64,000 nt of DNA from Diphasiastrum complanatum. Its lineage: Eukaryota > Streptophyta > Lycopodiopsida > Lycopodiales > Lycopodiaceae. The notes below the pieces were generated by a model. The model did no database searches, had not been told where the DNA came from, and was given only the letters and a program-made list of their open reading frames with translations. The position numbers were made by a program, and so were the translations under genes. The DNA lies in contig CM055094.1 in the NCBI GenBank assembly GCA_029204225.1, positions 23,064,657 to 23,128,656 on the forward strand. Direction: 5' to 3'. Shown here piece after piece: positions 12,230 to 24,460 of the stretch; position 1 is the first letter of the stretch, and every line of letters begins with the position of its first letter.

Positions 12230-12574
12230 TGATCTGAACGGATTATCACAAGACCAAAGAAATGGTTTGGGTGAATGGATGAGGGCAAAGGTCTCTCCCT
12301 AGTCTATGGCTTCCTTCTAGGTCATGTCTAAGGCTGGTACCCTACTAGATGTGTATGGCTTATTCCAACTAGACGTGGCAGTATGATTTTGCCGATGGTT
12401 GATGTTTTTTTCTTTTCGTTTCTTTATGTTCTTTTTTTTCTGTTTTTTGTTTTTTTTTTTTCACCTCCTGTAGGACTCCTGTAGCTGACAAAAGTCTTTG
12501 TGAAAATCAAGAGATGACTCATGCAGTCAGCTCAAATGGACCACAAAGCAAGAAAATTGCTAGGGACTCACACA
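12230..12574. other. Leader of the Gypsy remnant plus T-rich tract
   Basis: Upstream of the Gypsy gag start there is non-coding sequence, followed by a T-rich tract at about 12410-12465. No LTR end or primer-binding site was recognised. Confidence 0.4.
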
Positions 12575-12870
12575 AAAAATGACTCATGGATGGAAATGTA
12601 CTACACGCAGAGGCATGTAGAGTGCAAAAAATGACTCATGCAAGAGTAACTTACTACTCGCAGAAGCATGTAGAGTGCAAAAAATGACTCGTGGACAGGT
12701 AACTTACTACTCGCATATTATTTGCACAGAAAATGACTCACAAAAGAATGACTCGTGCAAGGGTAATTTACTACTCGTAGAGGCGTGTAGAGTGCGAAAA
12801 ATGACTCATGGATGGGTAACTTACTACTCGCATATGACTCACTCAGAAGATGACTCACAAAAAAATGACT
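12575..12870. repeat. Minisatellite of about 53-bp units
   Basis: Imperfect tandem copies share the phrases CATGTAGAGTGCAAAAAATG and GTAACTTACTACTCGCA. The two clearest neighbouring copies are 12613-12665 and 12666-12718. More diverged or shortened copies run to about 12870. Open frames across it are products of the repeat, not genes. Confidence 0.75.
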
Positions 12871-13157
12871 TGTACACAACTCGGAAGGTAACAAAAAAAC
12901 TCGAAATGTCTATGAACACTAATGAGAACCATGTAGTGAAAATCAACCGAAAATCCATTGAAAATGAACTAAAAAAATGACCAGAAACCGTTGAAATACA
13001 GATGATTAAAAATCTGAAAAACAGTAGGAAAATCTTAAAAAAAAACTGCTGAATTCGGGATTTCTGGACTGTTTTTGGCATTAACCTGATTCTTTTTTCA
13101 TAGATATATCAGTGATCTACTGCCCTCTATTCGCTGGAAAAAATTTCAGATTATTGC

Positions 13158-13275
13158 CTGTTTGTCAGCGGTGAGCTCTGGGATAGAATATGGCTTCATT
13201 TTTGCACAAAATAGCACTGTTTGTCAGCGTTGAGCTCTGGGATAGAATATGGCTTCATTTTTGCACAAAATAGCA
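13158..13275. repeat. 59-bp tandem duplication
   Basis: Units 13158-13216 and 13217-13275 are identical except for one base (CAGCGG versus CAGCGT). The high identity implies a recent duplication. Confidence 0.9.
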
Positions 13276-14792
13276 CTCAGAGATCTTATGCACCTGTAGG
13301 AATGTGCTGCCTATATGCATAGAAGATTGTCTTTTCATACATGATTACTTATTGGCATTGAATCTATTTCCTTTTTCACAATCATTTGCCCTCTGAATAG
13401 CAAGATATTTGTCCTTTCTTAACTAAAGCACATCGTATCTATGGCATTCAGGTAATGGTTTGCTTTCAGTATAAGGAAAAGAAAAAGAATCATGCTTTGG
13501 AAGACAAGATGGGGGAGAGGAACAATCATTCTGATGTAAAGAGAACAAATTCAGATCAAATCGTTGTGAGCTAAAAAAAATTTGTCCTGGAAGAAGACTG
13601 CAGAGTTCTGCCTACTCTTGTTAGAGCTTAAATCAGATATTGGGCAAGGTACATAGTTTCTTACCAGATTTTAAGAGTTCCATCATATACAGTGTCTTTT
13701 CTTATTTATGCAGATTTCTTTCATTAAGGTTTTTTGTTTAGACTGCAGATTAGCATAAGCTACAACTGCAGCACAAAGGTGATCCTAAATCTCTGCATGC
13801 TACTACTCCACTAAGTATCTGATTCAACCCTTGAAATCCCAAGCTAGTAGTTGGACCGTTTCCATTATTTTTTTGCGGTGTTTCCAGCATGGTGTTCTTT
13901 TCTTACTTAATTTTAAAGAGTTGGTTGAGCGTTCTGTTCGGGATGGGGAAATGCAGTCTAGATGCAATTTGTAATTGGCAATTTTAAACGAGCGACTTTA
14001 CTAGAATCTTTTATTGGTTCGTTCAAATGATAGAATGTTTGGAAATTCAGATTATCTCAAAGGTTGAACATGAGCGTTTTTCATATGTATTGACATGGAA
14101 AGGATTGAGTTTGAATTACCGCTTCTATGTTGTTAGATGAAGCATTTAGATTATGATGCTTTTTTTCTAGAGATATTTTCTAAAGACAATAGTATTTGTA
14201 TGTTGTCCGCAAGCTTTGATATCAACCCCTTGTGACTTCCAATCATGCTCATGGTATGCTTTGTAAGAGGTGGTCCATAGCATTTTAAATTAGATGATAA
14301 GTTTTCAGATTGTTGTGTTCCATACACCGGGATGCTTTTTACCAGTCGGATTGTCTTTCCCAAGTTTTTATGAGTTTAGAGTTTAGATAGGAGTGAGAAA
14401 TTTCATAGCTAGATAGCTTAGCAGTTGCCATGTCCTCATTCATAATCACCAGCTTCGCTTGTTTTGTATTTTCTGTTCAAACGTTCCAATTGAGAAACAC
14501 AATTATGCTAAGCCAAAGAGTTGTCAACTGCCTAGTAGTTGTAAAGGCAGTTGATGAAGTGTCATAGGTGCAAAAGATGTGACATCATAGCTCGATGGTC
14601 CACCAAAGCCTTCTATGTAGCATAGTCCGAAGATTTGGATGTAAATACGAAAGCTCTATAAATCTACTATATCTTGTCTACTGAAGACCACGAGACTAGT
14701 CAAGAGTAAGCATGGTCTGATAAATTGGCTAGCCTTAATATTCAGATTGGTTAGTCTAATAAAATTTTAAAATTTGATAGGGTTCATACAAC
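13276..14792. other. No gene recognised
   Basis: This is AT-rich sequence with only short open frames. A small open frame on the minus strand at 14151-14363 has no recognisable motif. Confidence 0.5.
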
Positions 14793-16010
14793 ATGGAGGT
14801 TGAGGAGCAGTTCATTCCAGAGATTTACACATGCCATTACTTCACAAACTTGATGCTGCATTCAGATTCTGATGATAGTGATTTCGACTTTCTTGCACAA
14901 GAACCAAGAGTCTCATTGGAGGAAACAATCAATTATCTAGGAGAGGATGAGGGTGGTCCAAACAGAGTGGATGCCATGTCGAGTTCGCTTGGTGTGGAAT
15001 TTAGAGAGCACACCTCTCCTTCTTTCTTTACTTTTACCACCAAGGCCCACCATCTAATGTACACAAGTATCATTACATCCACTTTTCCAATGAGCATTGA
15101 GATTTTGGATGTTGAGCCCAACTTTACAGCTCCTGCTCATAAATGAAATAGGCCTAATCCAAAGTATGATCTTAAACAAAAGTAGAAGGATATGCAAGCA
15201 AGAATAACTGTTCAAACCAAGTATCCTGGGAGAGAGGGACTCAGCTTTAAGAGTGATGTCTAAACTAATTCTGTATGTAAAACAGTGGGAAACAATATTT
15301 TATGACTGTCATGTCAATGTGGTAGATGGAAAACACCAGGGTTTGGGTCACACGATGGATGCGATAAAATCCATTTGGGTTGTCGGTAAAAAAAATATGG
15401 AATTGCAGAGTCATTTGTAAAGGCTAGCTTTGATGATGAAACAACAAATGTACCACTTGACCAAGAGAGGGTGAATACGAGTGACCATCAAAAGATGAAT
15501 GCAGATACTCCCATGCAACAACAGTGGGTTGAGACTTTGATAATGAAGACTAACGCCCTTCGCCAATTACTGGATAAAATTTTTGCAAACTTAGGTTCTA
15601 AGGCCCAGGCAATGTCTTGTGATGAAATATCTGAGCTTATACGCATGACAACAACTTTACATGACGCACATAACATGTTTGGAACACATTCCACTCCGGC
15701 AATAACCTCTATGCCACGGAGGGGACCCACATGGCCTCTTCAATGCAATGTGACAAGAACACGACTGGGACATAGCAAAAAACGAATGTACATAACAAGA
15801 TGCACTAATAATTTGAAGCAATTGGGAGGTCTTGATGCCACCTCAAAAAGACCTCTTACCTCCACAAAAATCAGGCGAATTATATCCAAAAAACAAACAC
15901 GAGTTCGATATCCAAAAAATTTCAAGGTTGCATGTCAACATTGCGGAGTGCACAACCTTTTCATTGGAGAATGGGTAGCACCACGTGCAAAAATTGTAGT
16001 GAAACCATAA
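14793..16010 (+). pseudogene. Unrecognised broken gene upstream of the Ulp1-like segment
   Basis: Open stretches at 14793-15146 (117 codons, acidic, with SDSDDSDFDFLAQEP) and 15471-16010 (179 codons) lie on the same strand as the Ulp1-like fragment. The piece between them, around 15290-15470, reads CQCGRWKTPGFGSHDGC with interruptions. The second stretch has a basic segment and a CQHCGVHN motif near its end, which could be half of a zinc site. No known family was recognised with confidence. The order suggests a multi-domain protein ending in a cysteine protease fold, as in some plant transposon-borne or transposon-captured Ulp1 genes, but that is inference. Stops and frame changes argue for a pseudogene or unmodelled introns. 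Confidence 0.4.
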
Positions 16011-16570
16011 CTAGAGCCATGGAAAGGAGTGAAAGTAACAAGGAAACTTTTCAAACAAATATCTCGAGAGTCCATGGAGGTGATGTTGCTGAAGGGGGCA
16101 TGCTGGAAAACACCAACCCACCACATGTGGTGGAAATTCTTGATCTTAACGAGGAAGTAGTCACAATAATCCCATATTTGAATGAGGGAATAGTCATATC
16201 GTAGCTTCAAGATAATCTAGAGTCCCAATTAGAGCATTGTGACACAGATGATTACATTTTTGGAAAAGTAGAAGGCCTTGGGAACAAATTTGAATTCTCA
16301 ATACCTGGTACTCCTTGCAAATTTAATTTCTATGAGCGTTGTTGTGCAACGCTAAAATGTAAGACATCTCACATCTCAGATAACATAGTTGAGGCTGGAT
16401 TGATCTAATGGCGATGGAAAATTTTGGAGAGTCAAAGTGACACAGTATGTGTGATGTCCAATTTCTTTTCCAAGTGGGTAGAAGAAGGGGATTATGAAAG
16501 AGCCAAAAAATGTGTTCAGTCTGAAATCTTCAACAAACAGATTATAATCCTTCCATATTGTTCAAGATAA
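15932..16570 (+). pseudogene. Truncated Ulp1/SENP-like (C48) protease segment
   Basis: One frame runs from 15932 to the stop at 16568-16570, with two internal stops (TAG 16202-16204, TAA 16406-16408). The last 60 codons fit the N-terminal half of a Ulp1-type catalytic domain: SHISDNIVEAGLI, VCVMSNFFSKWVEEGDYERA, then IFNKQIIILPY. In the family, this hydrophobic strand is followed by GHW or NHW, whose His is catalytic, then by Asp and Cys. None of these follows here, so the protease is cut off before its active site. Ulp1 proteases cleave SUMO-like modifiers and are often carried by plant transposons. The family call rests on pattern only. Confidence 0.45.
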
Positions 16571-17462
16571 GCAACGTATGACTCTGGTGTATTGTGTTAT
16601 AAATTAGAGTTATGATATCTTCATTTTAGGATGTGGTTCACACACGTTGTATGTCACTTACAGTGAACATTGGAGCTTGGGAATTCTACATGCATGCACT
16701 AGTAGTAATGAAGGGCTTTGCAAATGGGTTTGCTTGAGACTCTCAACTCATTGGCAATGACCCATCAACATTTTGACAGGCAAGACCTAGTTGGCCACTA
16801 CACTTATTTGATTATCACACAATTTCAATAATCCTTGCCTAATCCAAGTTTGAATGTTTCAGGATAGTGAATGACATGGTTAGGTTGCTTAACAATGGAA
16901 GAGAGACTTGATTTAGATGTTCAGATCATAGATGTTCAGGTATGACCTAACATGGCCACTAGTTTTGAGTGAATCAGTTTGCATGAAGCTTTTATTGCCA
17001 AACAAAGTCTCTTTGTGACAATATGAATTTTCAATTATGTGCTTTATCTCTTTTATGGTCTATTTGTGTTTTTAGTTTGTGTGTTTGATGTTGTCAATTC
17101 ATGTGCTCGTTTTAATGATTGCATTTGCCTATTGTGATGATGTAGTCTCCTCAGCAAAATGATTTCTTCAGTTGTGGATGGCATACAATATGCAATGGAA
17201 AATTGTTCCTAGAGTGGTTGTCTAGCACAACAAGCCAGTTTGACATGTCTTTGGTACAAGTCTGAAACCCTAAAGTTGTACCTATTGCACATATGTTTTC
17301 TCGCACTCCAAGCATGTAACAGTGTATTTTCTTGGGACAGTATGTATGCCCGAACTATTCAAGCGATGGCATATACGGGTTTCGACGAGAGATGATTGGA
17401 ATATTTTTGATAAATTCAAGGAAAATCAACTAGGATTCTCACTCAAGGTGCTCAAGAATCTT
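16571..17462. other. No gene recognised
   Basis: No coding motif, LTR end or structured repeat was seen before the GA array. Confidence 0.5.
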
Positions 17463-17567
<105 letters not shown>

Positions 17568-18127
17568 TGCCCTTCTAATTGCCGTTTGTGTGTATTAGGA
17601 TTTGTAGAGTGGCTAACATGAGATCTTTGATTGCATGCCCTCCATATGTTATATGTAGGGTATTAGGGTCTCCACGACAATGTCTATGTATTTGGGTTTT
17701 ATGACTTGTTTATCCATTGATATGTATGAATACAATGGTCGAAGGACCTGTCTTTTGTAAAGTTGACCTCACACTCAAAAGCCAAATCTTACGTAACATT
17801 CAAAGTAAGTGTAGACAGTTATTTGACAATACTTGTTTCAATGCTTATGAAGGTTTTGTTCAAGCTTGTTTATCCTCAACTCCCAAATCTACATGAGAAG
17901 TAAGTTCATTGTGATATGCTCTTTTTCTTATGGTCACTCAATATGTATTCTCTTAATCATTTTGCAAGTGGATATTGCTCAGTACAATTTATCCTTGTTC
18001 AAGGATTGTTTTATATTTGTTAATTGTTGCTTGTGATGTAGGCATATGTTCATGCTTATTAATTTTGCACCATTAGTTTATGTTTCATGTTGTTAGGTTT
18101 CAAGCTTATAAGATTTGATGTTGTTTA

Positions 18128-18128
<1 letters not shown>

Positions 18129-18185
<57 letters not shown>
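18129..18185. repeat. Compound (GT)n(GA)n microsatellite
   Basis: A GT array of about 22 bp changes directly to a GA array of about 35 bp. Confidence 0.97.
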
Positions 18186-18188
<3 letters not shown>

Positions 18189-18479
18189 GCGAGTTTAAAA
18201 TTTCCAATCCCATGCATCGCAGTCACATGAGTCCGATCGCGATGTCAATGGCCAGGACGAGGACGACTCAGCTGGATCTAATTAGGTATTTCAATATCGT
18301 AGCATGCATGCATGTGAAAGTCAGTTTGTAATATATCTGTGTACTCAGAACATTTATGTATAAATATATATTGGTTTAAGTTACGTCTCCTTCATCAATT
18401 TTTAAGTGCATGAAATGTAACTCAAATATTGCAAAGTTTTTTATTAACAATTATAAACAAATGATTTTGCTTACCATCT

Positions 18480-18900
18480 TTATAAGAAGTGGTGCAAAAG
18501 ACTCTTGGGGTTGGATGGAGTCCATTTTTAGGGCAGAATGGAGCCAGTACATTGACTCCATTATGCCCTATTTTTTTTTGAAAAAAATTCGAGTTCTTGG
18601 AATAATCCTCGGGACACCACATCTTTTTTGAAAGGGTATACCGAGGACCCTCAGAATCAGTATATTATCAACATTCTTTCCATAGGGTTCTACTGAGGTA
18701 CCTCAGAATGTTCTTTGGAATAGACAGTCTTGTCAAGGGGTATATAGAGGTCCCTCGATATATCCCTCGGCGAACACATTCTCTAAACAATGCCAGAATG
18801 GGGTGTGATACCTCAGGGACCGATGTAATACCGAGGTTTGTAGAGGGTTTTTTTTTTTAATTCTTCATAATAGCCTCGATAATAGAGTCAAAAGACCTCC
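18480..18900. repeat. Segment with recurring CCGAGG/CCTCAG phrases and a short hairpin
   Basis: Phrases such as ATACCGAGGACCCTCAGAAT, GAGGTACCTCAGAATG, CCCTCGG and ATACCTCAGGGACCG recur in both orientations over about 300 bp. A short inverted pair, GGGCAGAATGGAG with CTCCATTATGCCC, lies at about 18531-18569. This could be a decayed miniature element with internal palindromes. No target duplication was identified. Confidence 0.35.
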
Positions 18901-18924
18901 AGAATGTTGTAGTGTCTCTACATG

Positions 18925-19800
18925 TTTAGTAGGGTGATAGTGTTGCATTAGTATTGTTGTATATTGATGACATCATCATCATAGGAAATGATGAGAACTT
19001 GATAAAGTTTATCAAGATTAGTTTATGTAAGCATTTTGAGATGACAGACTTGGATCTAGTGCAGTACTACCTAGGCATAGAAGTGTGTCAAAATGTAGAC
19101 AATGTTAAGCTTTCGCCAGCTAAATACACTCATAAAGTTCTAGAAAGATTTCATATGTCTGATTGCAAGCCCTTGATTTTGCCTAGTGAGGTTAGTATGA
19201 AGCTAGCGTGTCTTGATAAGAGTGGTCTAGTTGATAGTAAGAAGCTACTGTGTCGTCAACTTGTTGGTAGTCTTATATATTTCATCACCACTAGAACAAA
19301 TATCAGTTATGTTGTGAGCTTGGTGAGTCAGTTTATGGTAGCACCGATTATGGAACATTGGAAAGTAGCCAAGTGCATTCTAGATGATAGGAGATCTACT
19401 ATTGGGTATGCTTTTGATATTTGCAATGGTTGTTTCTCTTGGCCAAGTGAAAAACAAGACACTGTATCACTTTCCACCACATAGGCCAAATATAAAGCTT
19501 TATGCTTAGCAACATAGGAAGCAATTTGACTATGTGAGCTGCTTAGAGAAATTTGTATGAAACAAACCAAAGGTATGATCATTTCTTGTGATAGTCATGG
19601 TGGAATTCAATTGGCTAAAAATCATGTATTTCATGCTAGAACAAAGTGTATAGAAGTAAAATATTATTTCATATGTAAAAAGCTAACATAGATGTCAACC
19701 ATAGTAGCACCGCTACACAAGTAGCCAATATATTCACAAAGTCGCTAAGCAAGGACAAATTTGAAGATTTTTTGACTAAAGAATGGCGGGGAAACAATAT
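18925..19800 (+). mobile_element. Copia reverse transcriptase/RNase H remnant
   Basis: The frame 18954-19484 begins at the RT catalytic box (LLYIDDIIIIGND). It continues with MTDLDLVQYYLGIEV, CRQLVGSLIYF and the start of RNase H (RRSTIGYAFDICNG, KQDTVSLSTT). About 30 codons normally found between the KVAKCIL helix and RRST are missing. The first RNase H Asp segment is therefore deleted. Beyond a stop at 19482-19484 the frame shows ISCDSHGGIQLAKNHVFHAR with further stops. The sequence before the RT box is not Copia-like, so the element is truncated on its 5' side. It is a third Copia lineage, distinct in sequence from the element at 35671-41674. Confidence 0.85.
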
Positions 19801-20745
19801 CTTGAAATTTACATAGCTTCAAAGACACGATTGCTTTATTTTGCCTATAGCATCCTGGTAATATACCTCTTTCTATTTGATTAAAAAGTCACTCTGCTAT
19901 CATGGAGGCATGTTCCATGAATGGTTTATTTTTTGATAGTACATTAACGTTAATTATTGAGGGAGAGAGTTGAAAAAGTGCAATAATTAAGTTGTTGTTT
20001 CTGCCACTTGCCGATTTTTTTGACGGTTATTTTCTCTCTCTTGGTTCTAGATAGTGGGCAAGTCTTTCTTGGGCCCCTTAGTTGCTAATTATCAGAATTC
20101 TCTTGTACTTTTATGATTCATGTGAATACATTGTTTGGAGATCAATTGATTTCATCTTGTCTTGAAGTACTTTGTGAGTGCTAGTGTGATTGAATAAATC
20201 AGTGTTGAGTTTTTGTCAACTCTGTGCATAGTCCATAGTACATACCATTCCTATGATCCTTAGGACAATTTATCAATCATATTAATCTGTGTATTCCTTC
20301 AAATAATGAACTGATGAGATTTTCCAAGGCACTGATAATTGACAAATTTTGGTGAAATAATGCAAGATATATGTAGCAATGAGAAATTTCCCTTGGGAAA
20401 TTTTTCTATTTATTTATATTTATTTTTTTTGTCTTGGGTGAATGTTATATTGCCTTGGGCGAATGTTTTGTTTTCTTGGGCGAATGTTTTTTTTCTTTGG
20501 TGAGACATTAAAAAAAAAAATACTTGTTGGTGAGCCCAATCTATAAAAACCCAAAACACTCACCCATTTTTGCACTTACACTTGTCTAGCTCTTGAACTC
20601 TTGCCAAATTTCCGATTCACCATCGAATCAACTCCAAATGCTTTTCTAGCACACTCATCTAAGGCACTATCAGATTGCAACCTCACTAGCGCCTTTTTCA
20701 GATTTTAGATTTTAGTAGTTCTTTTATATTTTTCTTTTCTCAATC
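19801..20745. other. Possible decayed 3' end of the Copia remnant, including a 20433-20505 minisatellite
   Basis: A purine tract TTGAGGGAGAGAG at about 19957-19969 sits where a PPT would be, downstream of the RNase H remnant. I cannot define an LTR after it. At 20433-20505 a phrase of about 21 bp (CTTGGGCGAATGTTTT) recurs three to four times. No gene was seen. Confidence 0.35.
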
Positions 20746-21030
20746 TTGCAACCTGATGGGGTTAGAACCTCTCATTTTCAGCCAGAATCACAGCGCCATA
20801 CCCTCAAACACACCTTAGCCAAACTCCAACTACAACCCAAATGGCCAGAGAAGGTGTTCCTCACAGACCCTAAGAAGGTTTTTCTCACAGACCCACATAC
20901 ACTAGAGGTCTACTTTGTGGTGCCTGAACCCATTCAAGTTGATCGTACATATCACCCAATGAAGAGACGTACACCATGGGCAGATGTATCAATCGTGGAA
21001 CACTCTAACTTTTCTTGCATTCCATCATGA
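20746..21030 (+). CDS. Unrecognised small ORF
   Basis: An ATG-started frame of 94 codons that ends HSNFSCIPS. It contains a local duplication, KVFLTDPKKVFLTDP, from two near-identical 24-bp units. I recognise no domain. Another open frame without motifs follows at 21109-21351. The frame could be chance, or an exon of an unmodelled gene, and the evidence for coding is weak. Confidence 0.2.
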   Translation: MQPDGVRTSHFQPESQRHTLKHTLAKLQLQPKWPEKVFLTDPKKVFLTDPHTLEVYFVVPEPIQVDRTYHPMKRRTPWADVSIVEHSNFSCIPS

Positions 21031-23082
21031 AAGGAGTGGTTGATGAAGGTTGATTTATAATGAAATTTGTCAAGTTTTTACTAGAAATACAAAGATAGTC
21101 GTGATTGGGTGGTAGTAGAAGCATTCAAGAATTGTTGCATACTTAGGTTGATCTCAAAGGTCTTCGTTGCATGGGATAACTGCTTTTGCAAGTTTTGTTT
21201 TAATTTCAATAAGGAGTTTAAACTCGGTCTAGAGCAGCTTCCCATCTATCAAACATTCTATCGTGTGACCCTCGGCGCCACACATGTTGTTTTGCGGATG
21301 GAGAGGTGGTGTCTCACATATTGGTTGCAAGGCATGCACCTAACATTCTGACCAATTCTAGAGACAACACATCTTCAGGCTTTACTTCATCAACAATTTT
21401 CCTAGATGATCTTTACTTAAATCAAGAAGAACTTGGAGCAAGAGTAGCAACACCTTGATAGAGGTGTTGTGCAAGCAATAAACGGCCCCCTCCTTCCCTT
21501 GTCTCAAAAAAGAAAAAAACCCAAAACAGATATAAAAAGGGCTCACTTTTTCATTCCTTGTTTTCTAACATTCTTTTCCTTTTCCACTTTCTTATTTTTA
21601 TGCCTCTTATTTTTTGCTTCCTTTAGAATAGATGCAATGTACATTCTCTTGCCATCTTCGCATTTTTCCCCTCTCACCTATCAGTTAGAAGGGCAACTAA
21701 AAAAGTGAATGGTGATGAAAAATTCCATCTTCTTTAGAATCTTTGTCATTTCCTCTTTCCCCCTCTGCCCCCCTTTTTACTTTCACCTTCATTGTTTTCA
21801 AGTAGATCCAACAGATCCATAATCTACCATCTGAAGCATCACTCTACAACAAGATCTAGCTCCAAGCTGATCCATGTAGACCAACACTCAAGTAGATCCA
21901 ATAGATCCATGGAGAACCTTGATGAACGTTCCTTCCATCAACATGACATCAGCAAGTCCCCCCCTTCATTAGCTACAATAATCAACTTCACCAATCATAT
22001 GTTGACACTAGGGGACTAGCACCAAAAAACAACTGTCGATTTTCTTGAAGAATTGATTAGTTTTCAACCTTTACCTCACCTTCCTCCTCGTTGGATCGGT
22101 TCTCAACCTCCTTATACAACAACAGAGTCGGTCCTTCCTTTTCACTTGCCCGTAGCACTCTTAGCAGAAGTAGATCTACTGGAAAGGTGGAAAAATAAGG
22201 GTTACAATAGATATTTTCTCATTTCAAAGGTCATTAGAGGAGTTCTCAATATCAAAAAGACCCTTTAAGGAATGCCATGTAGGATATAGAAAAATATCAA
22301 AATAAAAAAACAATATTGTTTATTTGCTTGCCCCCGCCTCCCCAACTCCCAATGATCTAATCATAATGTCTATAGTCACAGTTAAGAACTGTAAATAGTT
22401 CGCAGTATAACTTGACTAAATTCAAAAATATTCCCTCCATTGGTTACGAAAAGGGCAATATTTTCACTGGATCTAGAGTATGACCTCCATCCCCAAATTT
22501 GAATCAGAAAAAATAGCAAAATGTTTACATATGCATTCCTTCCACGAGAATGAAAATATGGGTGCCATCTCCAATTATGAACGCCATCTTCACATTGGAA
22601 TGAAAATATGAGCGACAACTACCTATTGGAATGAGAAAATGAGCAGCATTTCCAAGTTTGAATCAAGCATACAATCATGGAAATTTGATTGATCATACAG
22701 AGTATATAATATAATCAAAGATGAGTATTTTGTTTTGCTTCATAGAATCTGGTCATAGTACTTTGATGCAACTGATTACTCTATTATTTTTTCTGATGAT
22801 GACATTGTATCATCCCCAAGGCCCATGCACTACTAGTAGTGCACTGTGATACCTCTGCAGCCTATCTGGGCCATGTCATCCAGTTTCCTAATGACTCACT
22901 GATAGATCCATACCAACTCCACCACCATGTGTTTAGGCCTACAACCTTTAATTATGACCGTGAACACATAAGGGCCCCAATTACCTTATAGTCACAATTA
23001 ACTTACGGGTTGTTGGTCTACCGGTCCCTAGCGTGGACACGCTACTCGAGACCAGTCATGGGCATGACAGACATCTTATCCT
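21031..23082. other. No gene recognised; minor local repeats
   Basis: Two copies of a TCAAGTAGATCCAAYAGATC phrase lie about 92 bp apart near 21800 and 21890. Loose copies of TTGGAATGARAAWATGAGC occur at 22550-22660. No protein motif was seen. Confidence 0.45.
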
Positions 23083-23835
23083 AGGATCATCAAGGACCAT
23101 ATGGATGGAGGACTTCTCAATGTTTTAGGAGTTGGAGACTTCAATGTTGAATGGCACTTAGCAGGTGATTTGAAAACATTGAAACATATGTATAATGTCT
23201 CTCACGGTGCTACATCAAAACACCCTTATTTGTACTGCATGAAAATGACAAAAAATGTTACTAGGAGTACATGAGTTACTAGAGAATATGCAGATCCAAA
23301 CTGGAAGCCTGTGCTGCCTATCCCCTTGAAAAATGTGCATGTTTGCACTCTTCATGCAGAAGTTAGATTGATAGAAAAGATCATTTATCTTCATATAGTT
23401 TTTGTTTGGAATACTAAGCCAACATCATCAGCAAAGGAAGCTATCTCTCGATTAGAAGATGTTTTATCAAAAGCAAGACTTCGTAAGGGACATGTCAAAA
23501 TTCAAAAAGATTCAGAAAAGAATGGGAACATGTCAACTAAGCCAAACATAGGAGGAGCAAAAGCATGTCGTTTCCTATCAAATCATACTGGTAAGGCTTC
23601 TAATATTCAACACTCAGTCTGGATAGATATTATTGCTGCCACTCAGGACTTCGAGAAAGACGGCAAAACCAGAGTACTAAAAGTTGATGTATGGAAGAAG
23701 CTTGATAGTATGATTGCTATTCTAAGAAAAGATATGAATGTATATTTGTCTGCTACTATTCGTGTGTCTGATTCACTTGCTCATTCAATTCCACACTTTG
23801 GTTTGATTTTGTTGAATGCTATATTAATTTGTTAA
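23083..23835 (+). pseudogene. Unassigned, possibly transposase-like coding remnant
   Basis: One frame stays open from 23083 to 23835 apart from a TGA at 23272-23274, giving about 250 codons. The N-terminal part has WHLAGDLKTLKHMYN followed by SKHPYLYCMK. This resembles a D-x-K-x-L ... C-x-x-C arrangement seen in several RNase H-fold transposase-like proteins, with the first Cys of the pair here replaced by Tyr. The next part has PLKNVHVCTLHAEVRLIEKI, then a Lys-rich middle (LRKGHVKIQKDSEKNG). The length of open frame in AT-rich DNA argues for a real, recently inactive coding sequence. I cannot name the family, so the transposase reading is tentative. Confidence 0.4.
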
Positions 23836-23928
23836 AGTAGATTAGTAGTGTCTGCCTACACTCTGAAGGATTGTAGGAATGATATAGCCGGCAATGACCA
23901 GCGATTATATCTGAATCTCTGACGAACT

Positions 23929-24227
23929 GATCTTGTTCGCAAATCCTTTTGCTTCATGTTTCGCCTCACTTCGCTTTGCGATCACTTGGCTATAGAGGTA
24001 ATCAATTTCAGAGCTCACCTAAGTTTCGTTTCGTTGCATTTTGTCTCGTCTCGTCTCATTACGGAGATTGATTGATCTTTTCGCGAATGCTTGTGCTTTG
24101 TTTTGTTTCACGATCTCTATGATTTCAGCATGAATCAATGTCAGAGCTCATTTAAGATTCGCTTCGCTTCATTTTTGTCTAGATTTTGTCTCGTTTTGTT
24201 TCATTGTGTTTCAGAGCTTGATTGATC
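23929..24227. repeat. Diverged tandem duplication of about 150 bp
   Basis: Copies 23929-24076 and 24074-24227 both run from GATCTT[GT]TTCGC through TCAGAGCTCA to TTGATTGATC. Internally they are rich in TCGTTTCG/TCTCGT phrases. They are old copies, clearly diverged. Confidence 0.65.
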
Positions 24228-24460
24228 CAACACGAATTATTCTCAAATAGAAATAATTTGAGTTTCGCGAAACTTTTTGCAAATTGTTTAAGATTTATTT
24301 TTATCAGTTTGTCACCAGAGTTCTAGCTGGAATTGGCATTTTTTTAGTGCATTTTTCGCATCAATAATATTTCTTATCACATGAGTGAACACACTCTGAG
24401 TTTTTCTATAAATGATTTGATACAAGTCTGTCTGCGACACTTTTTCCATCTCGTATTGAA

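Noticed and set aside
12575-12870. Regularly spaced repeats that could suggest a CRISPR array
   Set aside because: The units are tandem and imperfect with no unique spacers, and the DNA is plant nuclear. It is a minisatellite.
14151-14363. Minus-strand ORF of 70 codons
   Set aside because: Short, motif-free and isolated.
20746-21351. Confident gene call for the two adjoining plus-strand frames
   Set aside because: No motif, no splice evidence and an internal short duplication. Kept only as a low-confidence ORF.
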